From Sitta carolinensis (taxonomy: Eukaryota > Chordata > Aves > Passeriformes > Sittidae), in contig CM063284.1 of the NCBI GenBank assembly GCA_032173965.1, positions 136,995,625-137,059,624 of the forward strand: a stretch of 64,000 nt of DNA, given 5' to 3'. Below the pieces are notes generated by a model, which had not been told where the DNA came from, did no database searches, and saw only the letters and a list, made by a program, of their open reading frames with translations. Both the position numbers and the translations under genes were made by a program. This document shows positions 1 to 10,399 of this stretch, piece by piece (the stretch's first letter is position 1; each line of letters opens with the position of its first letter).

Positions 1-2205
1 CTACTAGATAAGCTCTAGAATACCCTACGAAAGAAGATGTAGTATAATATATCAAATGATTGAAATCTGTTGAACAGCACACTGAACATTACATTGAAGA
101 ACAGAAGCTCTGAAAGTGGTTTAGGTGACATGCTGGAAAATAAAGAAACCAAAAGAACTTTTTATAAAGGACTCTGTTTAATGCTATAACAGACTGGTAA
201 TTCATATCTTGGTTGGTTGAATCAATACAAGAATAGTGAGAAGGTTGATAAAAGTGAACACCTGAAGACTTTTAGTTTTAATATCTCCAGCAAAAAGACT
301 GACAATTTGAGGACAATAAAAATGATGGTACAATAACTAATAAATACTACTGTTCTCTATAAATATAATTAATAAAAAACACTTCAAGACAAGACCTGTA
401 AAAATGTTATATAATAATATAAAAATATTTTTTGTGTGTGGTTTCAGAAAGATCACAGTATTTGCATACAAAATATATTTATATAAAAAGTAGAAAGTTT
501 CTTGACTTTGCTAGTTCTCCTAAGTCAAGGCATGGAGTATAAGGCAAGAAGATGCACCTAGGTCTGTTTACCCCATTTCCTGTGTAATTTTTTTCTTTAT
601 ATTTTGGTCAGTAGTATGGGTATGGAACACATGATCATATATTTGAGTGAGACTACATTCAAGAAATTATCTCCTATGTTTTGATGTTACCAAAGCACAG
701 GTATTTCACCCTTTTCTTTTATCCTTTTTTTAGAGAAGTTCAACATTCTTTAAAATAAAAAGACAAAAACAAACAAGCAAAAAACAAAAAAAATGCAAAA
801 AATGAAACAAGAAAACCCCTACAAAACCAAAAAAGAAATCAACTTTAGACTTCCTTTGTTTTTGAGTTTTTCAGTTAAGCCAGAGACACTGTTTTTTCCA
901 ATATGACTTTTTCTTTTGAGTTCTACAGAAATCTGTCTTATTTCTCACAAGATGTTTGAACACATGCTATTTCTTTTGAGAAGTTTTTGTTTATTTCTTA
1001 AAAATATTTCTTGCTGTCATTAAAAATGTACCCACTAAAGTCTAGTCAGAAATATCCTCTTTAATTTTATTTTCTTTATTATTCTATTTATTCTTTTAAA
1101 GATCAGCCTGCTTTTCTGCAGTTCTGCACAGGATATCACATGACCCCAAGAGCATTTTATACTCACAACTTTCCATGATAATGTTTCCTAATCTAGTTAT
1201 AATTTCCGTATGTTATTCTTAGAACATTTTATTTTTTATTCTTCAAATGAGGTGAATTCATGTTTCAATACAAAATTTGTTATATGATTACTCTGTCCTC
1301 ATGATTAATTATCATTCTGTCAATCTTTGCACCATCTGGAAATGTAATCAACATTGAACTGACACCTACTTCAGGAGCATATATTAAATAAAGTCTTAAT
1401 AGATTTGGTTTTAATATTAATCAGTTTGGACTTTCCCTAGAAAAAAAAGTTATTCAAATATGATTCCACTCTGACAACTATGCTTTTACATATGTCTCTC
1501 CAATAAGGCTTATTTCAAGTAATATCTTTTAGTATTTACAGAATCCCAGAACGGATGATATTTGAAAACACTTTCAGAGACTGTATAGTACAAACTTTCT
1601 TACTTAATAGTGAGGGCAACTAGGGCACCTTACTCAAAGTAAGTTAAAAATTACCAAAGTGACAGGAGACTCCATAACTTGCACAATCTTTTGTCAACTC
1701 CTCCAAGGTTTGATTCTCACAACTTCTTCCAATTGTCCAATGCCTTGATCATCTTCACAACTCTACTTTCGTTAAAACATGATAGGTCTTTAAAATCAAA
1801 ATGTCAAAATTGTGACACTGAATTGTGAGCTGACTAATACTCCAATCAATCATGTCTTTGTCAGAAAAAGGAGACAAATTTTAGAAGAAATAGTATCTAT
1901 AAAGTAATTCTAATTATTATTAATTCTTTTCCTCTAATACCTTATTTGATTATCTATCAGGATTTTTATTAATATACCCAAAATAAAGTATTAAGATAAT
2001 TAGTTTTAGAATTACTCAAATAATCTTATCTATCTTTTCTGAATATTTGCATAATTTTAGTTTCTTTTTAATTTTCCATTTAGTCCAAGATTACTCATCT
2101 TTGCATCCACCCTCTGAATGCCTCTTTTTTGTCTTTAAATGCATGCTATTTTTTTAGTCACATAGGCTTTTGTGATTGATTTCTTCCTTGCTGTGATGGA
2201 CTGCT
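1..2205. other. AT-rich intergenic DNA, no gene seen
   Basis: This stretch is AT-rich single-copy-looking sequence with no convincing open frame. An A-rich low-complexity tract lies at about 745-840. No LINE tail, LTR end or splice-like exon could be recognised. Confidence 0.6.
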
Positions 2206-2209
2206 CTTG

Positions 2210-2750
2210 AACATGGAGCAGGTTATTCCTGAATATTAACCACATTTCTCAAGCTCCTCTTCACTCCAGGGACTATTCCCTGGGACTGTGCTAAAAATAT
2301 CCTTGAAGTGATCAGTCTGCCTTCCTGAAGTCAAGCAGTGATCTTGCTTTCTGCTGTGCTTCTTCCTCTCAGGATTCTTAATCCCATCATCTCATGGCTG
2401 CTGCAGCCAAAGCTGCCTTCCACCTTTTTGTGCCCAGGAAGCGTCTTTGTGAGTACAAGGTCCAGCAAAATACTTCTCTTTTGGCTCCTTTCTCACCTGA
2501 GCCAAGAGGTTGTTAATAAAGTCCTCCAGGAACCTCCTGGGGATTTTGTTATGCCCTGCTTGTTTTCCCTCCAGCAGGTGTCAGGTTGGATGCTGTTGCC
2601 CATGGGGGCTGGGGCGGGCAAGTGTGAGGCTGCTGCCGACTCTCTGTGGAGAGATCTGCTGTAGGTGACCTTCCTGGGCAGGTCACCCATGGGAGACACC
2701 CACTACAACCTCGCCCAAACCAGTCTTGACTAGCCTCACCCATAACACAT
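2210..2750 (-). mobile_element. CR1 LINE fragment, endonuclease-domain part of ORF2
   Basis: Read on the minus strand, this matches the avian CR1 ORF2 region at the end of the apurinic endonuclease domain and the start of the linker to the reverse transcriptase. One frame near 2370-2415 reads GSFGCSHEMMGLRIL, resembling the CR1 signature around a conserved S-D-H-E-M core; the D of that core is missing here. The plus-strand text 'ctccaggaacctcctgg' is also typical of antisense CR1. Frames are broken by indels and there is no CR1 3' tail, so this is an internal piece cut off at both ends. The open frames of 60-108 codons at 2338-2743 are by-products of this fragment, not host genes. The family is judged from memory of CR1 sequence, not from an alignment. 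Confidence 0.8.
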
Positions 2751-2759
2751 GGAAAGAAG

Positions 2760-4250
2760 ATGGAGTCTGGAGTTCTGAAGGTATCATTACATTCTGGATG
2801 GAGAAATGATTGCGTCTTTCACTAAAATCAAATGAAGAATAAAGAGCAATTAGAGATCTCTGGGGAAAAGAGCTTTTATATTTTTGCATATGAAAATTGT
2901 TCCCTCCTTTAAAAAATTAATAGCTTCCTTGAATATAATGCTTTGAAAAGTGCTAATTCTACCCTAATCAGCAAACTACTGATATAAGTCTTCAGTAATC
3001 TTTCAGTAATATTTTTAGGAATATCAAAGGCATGATATGTGTAAGTGAACATAAGATGTTTCTAACTAGCTAAATTAAAAAAAAAAAACAAAAAAACCAA
3101 AAAAAACCAAACCCTACTCTTAATAAATTTTCCTAATTAATATATGGAATAATTATTGAAATATGGAATATATGGAATAATATGGAATAAATATGGAATA
3201 ATATATGGAATAATAATTAAGGCAGTACAACACAGATAAATAGAGACAATATTCCCTCTTTTTACTGTATTTACTTTTTCCACGAATGCAGTTCATAATA
3301 CACTTACATGGAAACTGATATGGATCAAACCTTATCTGAAAGATTTCAGTGAATTATACCACTACTAGCTATTCAAACATTATATGAAGGCAATGGAGCT
3401 TAAAACATATATTAAAATAGTTTATATGTAATTGAGTTTTTAAGTTATGTTGAATGTAAAATTATCATATAGTTTGGATTAATGGATTTCAGCACTGAAA
3501 TAAAACAAAAATTGAGTATAGAACAGCTAACAGCACATTAATTTTAAATATAGAATTATGATTTTTTTCCTTATGTCATGCTCGCTATTATGTATCACAA
3601 TTAAATAATTAATATTCTCCAAATAAATTCATAATTACAGATATTTATAAATATAGTCATGATACTCTTTGCTGATTTCATGAGGAAATGAAAATTACTT
3701 ATTTAAAAGATCTTCCATTTAATTATTTTGCACAAGCCCAGCCATAACAGTAAGAACTCATACATTCAAACCAGAGACAACCCCACATGAAATGAAAATA
3801 CTTTTAATTCTGGATTTTAAAATCCAAACATTATTAAGCAAATAAAAAAATCTACATCAGCTTTTCAAATATAATTTGTTAAATATGTAAAGTTCCTTAT
3901 TTTTTCAAGTTTGCTATTATTTCATTAACATCAACTTAATATCTTTGAACAATCTTTTGCATTTAACATTTAAAGTTAATTGTTATTCTGTACTAAAATT
4001 AAGATGCAGAATCAATAATACTGTTGTCATCTGGTGACTGAATGGACTTAAGACTTAAAATCAAGCTGTTATGAATAAAGACTTTTTTTTTGCATGGTCT
4101 CTAGTAACCCTGCAATCATGATCTTGATCATGAACACAGTTAGAGTAAATTAATGGCTTCCAAATGCAGACTGAATATATCTTCAATTTTTCACTAGCTA
4201 TGATTTATATGGAAAATAGTTTTATATTTTATGATCTGAAATATTCCGAA
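2760..4250. other. AT-rich intergenic DNA with minor simple repeats
   Basis: No gene is visible. An A-rich patch lies at 3077-3115. An imperfect array of the unit TATGGAATA lies at about 3140-3215. The remainder is AT-rich and unremarkable. Confidence 0.6.
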
Positions 4251-4252
4251 AT

Positions 4253-4487
4253 CTCTCCTCTCCTCTCCTCTCCTCTCCTCTCCTCTCCTCTCCTCTCCTC
4301 TCCTCTCCTCTCCTCTCCTCTCCTCTCCTCTCCTCTCCTCTCCTCTCCTCTCCTCTCCTCCTCTCCTCTCCTCTCCTCTCCTCTCCTCTCCTCTCCTCTC
4401 CTCTCCTCTCCTCTCCTCTCCTCTCCTCTCCTCTCCTCTCCTCTCCTCTCCTCTCCTCTCCTCTCCTCTCCTTCCTCTCCTCTCCTT
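4253..4487. repeat. TCTCC pentanucleotide array, about 47 units
   Basis: A nearly perfect tandem array of the 5-bp unit TCTCC runs for about 235 bp. One phase slip, a partial unit of 3 bp, sits at about 4360. The plus strand is entirely pyrimidine through the core, giving a long homopurine-homopyrimidine tract of the kind known to be able to form triplex (H-) DNA. Long open frames crossing it on both strands (192 codons at 4164-4742 plus; 159 codons at 4229-4708 minus) arise only because the repeat contains no stop codon. Confidence 0.97.
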
Positions 4488-4491
4488 CTCT

Positions 4492-4658
4492 TTCGTTTTA
4501 TACTTTTCCGTTTTTTTCCTTGTTTTTCTTTTCTTCTTACTTTCTCCTTTCCTTTTTCCTTCCCCTCCCCTCCCCTTCGTTTTATACTTTTACTTTTTTC
4601 TCTTGTTTTTCTTTTCTTCTTACCTTCTTTCCCTTTTCCTTCTCCTCCCCCTTTCCTT
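4492..4658. repeat. 84-bp pyrimidine-rich tandem duplication
   Basis: Two adjacent copies of a pyrimidine-rich segment start at 4492 and 4576, each beginning TTCGTTTTATACTTTT and continuing through a TTGTTTTTCTTTTCTTCTTA block. The period is 84 bp and the copies differ by scattered substitutions and small indels. It directly follows the TCTCC array. Confidence 0.85.
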
Positions 4659-4744
4659 TGCTTAAAGACTAAAAACCCAGAATACTTTTTGAACAATAAT
4701 GTGCACAAGACACTGCAGATGACAGCAGGCTTCCATTTCTAAGT

Positions 4745-5255
4745 GCCAATCGTTTGTGTTTTGGCTTGTTTGGGTGGTTGGATTTTTTGGAGGGAAGTTG
4801 AGGTTTTTTTGCAGTTGTTCTAGCAAAAGCTAAGGAAAAAAAATACAAACACTGAATGTTTCTTGTGACAATGTGGACTTGAATTAAAAGAACAGTTTAA
4901 TAGTACACAGACTTGAGTTAGGAAGGTGGTCCTGAAATATATTGTCAGAATAAACATAGTTTGTTTAACTGACCATGTCAGAATAGTGAACATCTGTAGA
5001 AAACATGTAGGTGTGGTGCCAAGATAAATTGGCTGGACATATACAAATTATTCAGATTTCTCTATCACTGGGACTTAGTAAACCATGTAATGCTGATATA
5101 CAGGGGCTAATATTCAGGTATTAAGCTGTCAACATAACCATGACAATTACCCTTTAGAAGGAATCTTCTTGCTGTCTAACATAAGCTAATATATTAATAT
5201 CGAAATATTTAAATACAATCTCAACTACTGCATCACACTTAGAAAAGCACAAAAT
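4745..5255. other. Intergenic DNA, nothing recognised
   Basis: About 500 bp of AT-rich sequence between the pyrimidine repeats and a CR1 copy. I see no gene, RNA or repeat family in it. Confidence 0.55.
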
Positions 5256-5257
5256 CA

Positions 5258-6225
5258 AAGAATCACAGAATATGCTGAGATGGAAGGCATCCACAAGGAT
5301 CACTGAGTCCAATGGCCCTTTTCAGGAGCATCCTCAAGAGTTACACCACATGCCAGAGAACATTTTCCAAACATCTCTTAGCTCTGTCAGGCTGGTGCTG
5401 TGACCACTTCCCTGGGGAGCTGTTTCAGTGCCCAAACACCCTCTGGGGAAGAACTTTTTTCTAGTATCCAACCTAAACCTCCTCTGACACAGCTTTAGGC
5501 CATTCCCTTTGGTCCTGTCACTGGTCACCACAGAGAGACATCAGTGTCTGCTCTTCCTCTTCCCTCATGAGGAAGTTTTAGACTGCAGAGATCTTTTCTC
5601 AATCTCCTCTTCTCCAGGCTGAACAGATAAATTGACCTCAGCCACTACTCATACAGCTTCCCCTCAATGCCCTTCAGAGTCTTTGTTGCCCTCCTTTGGA
5701 CACTCTCTAATAGTTTTTTGTCTTTTCTTGTGGCACTCAAAGCTGCCCCCAGCACTCGACTGTGAGGCTGCCCCAGTGCAGAGCAGAGCAGGACAATCCC
5801 CTGCCTTGCCTGGCTGGCCATGCTGTGCCTGATGCCCCCAGGACAGGGTGGCCCTCCTGGCTGCCAGGGCACTGCTGGCTCATGGTCAACTTGCCATCAG
5901 CCAGGACCCCAGGACCCTTTCCATGGCACTGCTCTCCAGCATCTCATTCCTAATCTGTACCTCACTCCTGGGTTGCTCCATCCCAGGTGAAGAATCCAGC
6001 ATTTTCTCTCTTTGACTTCATATTGTTATGGATTGCCCAGTCCTCTGATCTGTTGAGGTCTCTCTGCAGGGCCTCCCAGTTTTGTATCATATGTGATCTT
6101 GCTCAATATCCCTTCCAGTATGATGTCCAAGTAATTTATGAAAATGTTGATGAGCACAGGACCTAAGCTAGAGCCCTGTGGAACCCCCTAGTGACAGGTC
6201 ACCAGTCTGATGTTACCCTTTAAAC
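5258..6225 (-). mobile_element. CR1 LINE, 3' part (RT C-terminus to 3' end)
   Basis: The plus-strand text begins 'aatcacagaatatgctgaga', which is the reverse complement of the avian CR1 3' tail, so the element runs on the minus strand with its 3' end at about 5258. Minus-strand frames give diagnostic CR1 ORF2 C-terminal peptides: ESVQRRATKTLKGIEGK near 5650-5700 and SDRTKGNGLKLCQRRFRLD near 5460-5525. Further upstream lies a degraded RT palm segment; the catalytic position reads ITYDTKL where active CR1 has F-A-D-D, so an Asp is lost. The copy is 5'-truncated at about 6225. It is close in sequence to the minus-strand CR1 at 38305-39050, sharing a long block around the 'ctgccccagtgcagagcaga' text. 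Confidence 0.9.
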
Positions 6226-6229
6226 AAAA

Positions 6230-8770
6230 TGTTAGAAGTTGATACTATTCACTGAATGTTCATCACCTCGGAAGAAAATCCTTTTTCCATAATATTACAA
6301 TGTAACATTTCTTTCTAGTTACAAGCTTTTATCCAGATATTAGCAATGAGAGACTCCAGCACCTACATTTTTTTTCATCTCAATTTGGTGCTGTGGTTCC
6401 CACCAGTACTCTGACTCTTTCTTCAGATGACATGGAGTCATCTGAACCTTTCTTTGAGGTCCCATGGCTGTGCTTGAATTAGCTCAGATTTATTTTTGTA
6501 TAGAAGACCTCTGCAAACATAATTTATTTCACTTATGAGTACAAGTCACTATTTACTCTTCTACTGGATATTTTGCCTGGAATGCTCCCACAAGAAGAAT
6601 CCTCGTATCCTGTAGAGCAAGAGAAACCAGATTGTTGCTTTCATGACAAAAAATCCCTCAAGGAACAAGAAGGCATAAATATGTGTGACAATAAGAAGTG
6701 GCACAAGAAAAATAAGAATCAGCTTGGACAGGTAATATGTTATTTCTGTTCTGATAAGTAGGAACTTAGACCTGTCAAATGTTAGCTTTGTGGCTTAGTG
6801 GCTGCTGTAATAGAGAATGGATTAGTGTCTCTACAATCAGAAAAGTGTTTTTACTAATGCAAATAGATGTAAAGAAGAGCTTGGTAAGTAGATAGAAAAT
6901 TCAGAAATTAATCTAGCTGGCCAAAAATTAAGGTTTCTCTGGTACAGGAATTAAAAAATAAAAGGTATGCCTTTCCATAAAGATTAAAGTAGTTTGCGGA
7001 GATCTTTTAGCATATTTTAAACAATATTTATAAAATCAACTATTTTTTGTTAGTTGAGTAATTAATGTTGAAAGAATTGTTGATTTTGTTGTTTTGTTCT
7101 AAACTAAATGAAAGAGATTAGAAGCCTGATAGTTGAGCTGAAGTCTGATGGGAAATTAGAGGAATGGGTGTAATTGTGTGGGTTTTCTTCCTTTTATTTT
7201 ATAAAGTGTGCAAATAGAAAGGAATTCAAAGTAGTACTAATATTTCTGCTTAGGAGTGCACCTATCTTACCCATTAAGAATAACTTTTAAAAGTTCTACT
7301 AATTACTTTATGAGGGAGAAGTATATCAGTTTATTTTTTCCAAAATATTAAAAGTAAGAAGGAAGTTCCTTGTCCTAACATCCTGGATTGTACATGATAT
7401 TTTAAAAGTATTGCAACAACTTGTATTGAAAGTCATTCAACTGAGATGTCAAGGTAATTCTAGCTGTTCAGAATCTCATTTTACCTAGGTGAGCTATGCT
7501 AGATGACTATTAGACAATTTAGGCAAGAAAAAATTCTGGAAGGAGACTAAAATTTAAATAGTATAAGTTGTAAATAAGCGAAAGGCTAGACAGATAATTG
7601 TCTAGGATGGAACCAGTAATACATGCATTTGTAATATATATGGAATATATATATGTACATATACTGTATGGTCATTTATACGCAAAGAGACAACGCATAT
7701 TACTTTCTTTAGCAAAAAAGTAATAATATTTTAGTTTAGTAAAAATAATTATTAAGTGCATAGAAAAATATAATTCAATATTTGATAGAAATAGGGAGAA
7801 ATATGCATTTTTAATTTAAAACAATAAATGAAGAAAACTTTTTCTATCTTTTTCAGACAGCACCTTGACAACTGTTGAAGGGCATAGATACCTGAAACCT
7901 ATGAACCATAGGCATCACCTCAAGATGACATCAGACTGAGTCACTTCTCTGGTAGAGACAGGAGGAAAAAAGAGAAAAAAACCCCCAAAAATCCAGAACC
8001 TTAAAAGAGCCAGTGACCAATAATAATAGAGTCTTTTACATGTGCTATTTTTTGTCAGCATTATATACATCTCCATCTGATTTTGAATGGAGAGGGAGAA
8101 TGCACCTTCCTGTGAAGAAGAAATGAAAATTTTGCTTCATCCATCTGCCCTGGATTTACTTTCCTTATAACATGTTTCTAAAATGTATATACAGTTCTGA
8201 AACCAATTATTGAGGTTATCTCAAGTGATCTTTTTGCAATTCTTTAAACTATAGAGGGTTAGATCTAATGTAGATTGTTTGACATTTGAAATTGTCATCT
8301 AATAGCAGCTTTAGAGGTGTCAATATAGACAATATTTTATTACCTGTATGTAATTTAAAGAAAATGTTATTACTAGAATACCAAGTTCAATGCTAACATA
8401 TGACAGGAAAAATTCATAACTAGACATTACCTTTGTTATAAAAAGTTTTTTATTTCAGTCTAACTTAATATCAAATATGTGGTCTTTCTTGGACAAATAG
8501 ATTTAAAATAACATAATATACAGAATGTAGTTTATTAGTTCCTTAGTTTATTTGTAATCCAAAGCCAGTGAACCAGATGTCAGAAAAAAAAATTGCGTGA
8601 GGACTTTCTAACCTATTCACACCAAAAGAAATCTTTGGAAGTACAGGCTACCATTTTGGAACTAATCTTTAGAACATACTGGCTTAGACTCTGGAAAATG
8701 TAACAAATGTAGAGATCAGCATCACAATGAAAGCTGATTTTCTCCTTCTGCCTTTCTGGTTTTGTTGAAA
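6230..8770. other. AT-rich intergenic DNA, no gene seen
   Basis: About 2.5 kb without a supported gene. A 62-codon frame at 6573-6761 (plus) is open but has no recognisable domain. Alternating purine-pyrimidine AT sequence occurs at 7635-7665. The text around 7855-7990 is slightly less AT-rich but matches no family I know. Confidence 0.55.
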
Positions 8771-8771
8771 T

Positions 8772-8776
8772 ATGGC
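8772..8776. repeat. 5-bp target-site duplication (ATGGC), left copy
   Basis: ATGGC abuts the TGTCAAAG end of the 8777-10133 LTR and is repeated exactly at 10134-10138 beyond the other end. A 5-bp duplication is typical of ERVL-type integration. Confidence 0.85.
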
Positions 8777-9092
8777 TGTCAAAGGTTTGACGTTGGCACA
8801 AGGCCAGTGCCCCTATGACGATATACTGTTCCTGGTATCTGTTGTGAGATGTGACCAAAAACAGAGCAAAACAGTTTCTAATTTAGAAAGCAAAAGAAAA
8901 AAAGAACTTTATTACTTATAATAGGCAAAGAAGACACATACAGAAGAACATGGAAAATTTAAAAAACACTCTTCCTCCCCCCCCCCCCCACCAGTTCTCA
9001 ACCTAACAAAACAAACTGAAAATTCCCTATCACGTTACCACCCTTTAGATAATTAATCTTTAGTCTATTACCACCCTTCTGATAATCAGTAC

Positions 9093-9518
9093 TCAGTCCA
9101 TCAAGGAGAGATAGGAGTCCTTCTTGCACCACATCGTGGCCTCTTCCTCCATGTCCAGTGCTCTCACCACTGTGCATGGACCAGAGCTGCTTCTAAGGTT
9201 TCTCTTTTTAAAGATGCTTTGGTTAGTTCCAAGAAACGACAGCTTCTCAAATTTTGGGACACCAGTCCCCCCCAATATTACCCCCTGGGGCCGAGGGGCC
9301 TTGAGAACAGAGCTCTTCCTCTCATCTCTGTTCACACTACTGTCCACTCTTGGCTCCAAGCCAATGCCTCTCCCCAGATGCAGTCTCTGTGTTACAGAAA
9401 TGAGCCCGTCCATGGCTATACAAAAAAGTCCAGCCAAAGGCCACTCCATCATCTCCTCCCACCTAGGATTCTTTTCAGCATTCTCTGACAATCTTCTACT
9501 TGCACAAACTTTCATCAT
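9093..9518 (-). CDS. 141-codon open frame inside the 1.3-kb LTR, unknown product
   Basis: This frame begins with two ATG codons at 9518, about 50 nt downstream of the TATA-like box at 9568-9577, and stops about 180 nt before the AATAAA at 8908-8913, so it sits where an LTR-initiated transcript would run. The predicted protein starts MMKVCASRRL and ends KKDSYLSLMD; it is basic and rather polar, and I see no known domain, signal peptide or clear membrane helix. The downstream half is preserved in frame in the inverted copy (57467-57694), ending KKDSYLSSTN, although that copy has an in-frame deletion and a premature stop near the start. This could be a real LTR-encoded product or chance openness in a moderately GC-rich element. 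No function is proposed. Confidence 0.35.
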   Translation of the reverse strand: MMKVCASRRLSENAEKNPRWEEMMEWPLAGLFCIAMDGLISVTQRLHLGRGIGLEPRVDSSVNRDERKSSVLKAPRPQGVILGGTGVPKFEKLSFLGTNQSIFKKRNLRSSSGPCTVVRALDMEEEATMWCKKDSYLSLMD

Positions 9519-9769
9519 CTTTGCTTAGTTCTTTCTATCTTTCTTCTTCAAATTCAGGAGGATTAGCATTTATAAAGTTTCCATCATTTACGAAAAGGGT
9601 TAAAATCTTGGGCTTTGTTTCCCCAGAACTCTCACAGTATCTTTGCTGCTGGGCACTCTTCTTGCCCCACCCCCCCATACTCCTTCGGCCGTGCTGTCTA
9701 GTTGTTGATATCAAATTTCAAGGTGACGAAGATCACACACACGGTTTCTCCGTCTCTCTCTCTCTCTGG

Positions 9770-9789
9770 GGGGAGGGGGGGGGGGGGGA
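9770..9789. repeat. G-rich homopolymer-like tract in LTR copy 1
   Basis: A run broken by a single A (gggggaggggggggggggg pattern) lies in the LTR U3. In the inverted copy the equivalent stretch is pyrimidine-rich on the plus strand (about 57072-57095) and shorter. Length changes here contribute to the size difference between the two LTR copies. Confidence 0.7.
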
Positions 9790-10339
9790 AGGGAAAAGAA
9801 GGCTGTCTAATGCCTCTCAAGGTTCTTGCACTCTCTCCACCCTTCCATCCTGCAGGATTTTTCCTCTCCCCCTCTGTGCCCAAGGTTCCAGGCCTCCCTC
9901 GCCCAGCCCGCATGGCTTCCCCTCCCCGCCCAGCTGGGCAGGGGAGATCCGCCCGTCCTCAGGGACCGGAACCAAGAGAGAGTTTCCTGGGAGCCCTCTG
10001 CTTTTAACCCCCTGTGTTCTCAGAGGCGGATCCTTGTCCTCAGTGGCCACACCAGGTGCCAGTCTTTAAACCTGAGCACTCATTGGTTTGACCACTGAAG
10101 TTCAAAAAAACTCATTTTTTCCAAACTACGACAATGGCTCAGGGCATATGTTTTGCTGTAGTGCAGTATATTGTTTTATAACTAATAAACTAATAACTAA
10201 TTTATGAGTTTGAAGTATTTCATTGCATCAGAACTTTGTATTCATTACCCACAGGGAAGCTATCTGCTGTTAAACATTCATCTAATAACAAACAGGAAGA
10301 GCTAAGTCTACCACTCATCCATCTAGGTTTCATTTATTG

Positions 10340-10398
10340 CAGGTTGGAGTAGATGACCTTTAGCAGTCATCTTCAATGAAACTATACTATGATTAGTT
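10340..10398 (+). mobile_element. Short CR1 3' tail
   Basis: The text GGTTGGAGTAGATGACCTTT followed by a short block and 'atactatgatt' matches the last ~60 bp of CR1 in plus orientation. Only the tail is recognisable, as is common for strongly 5'-truncated CR1 copies. Confidence 0.6.
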
Positions 10399-10399
10399 T

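Larger units (their letters stand above)
8777..10133 (-). mobile_element. Solo LTR, ERVL-like, 1357 bp (copy 1 of an inverted pair)
   Basis: On the minus strand the element starts TGTCGTAGTTTGG at 10133 and ends ...CTTTGACA at 8777, the TG...CA ends expected of an LTR, and is flanked by a perfect 5-bp duplication ATGGC. A TATA-like CTTTATAAAT lies at 9568-9577 and an AATAAA signal at 8908-8913, both on the minus strand. No internal retroviral region or second LTR adjoins it, so it is a solo LTR, presumably left by LTR-LTR recombination. A second copy in the opposite orientation lies at 56719-58008. At about 1.3 kb the LTR is long for the class. ERVL assignment rests only on the 5-bp duplication and could change with a database match. 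Confidence 0.88.

Noticed and set aside
4164..4742. 192-codon plus and 159-codon minus open frames, the largest of the window
   Set aside because: They cross the TCTCC array and pyrimidine duplication, which contain no stops in these frames; the products are pure low-complexity repeats.
9500..10069. 189-codon plus-strand frame, and 90-134-codon plus frames nearby
   Set aside because: They lie antisense to the minus-strand LTR at 8777-10133 and are not kept in the same form in the inverted copy; composition explains them.
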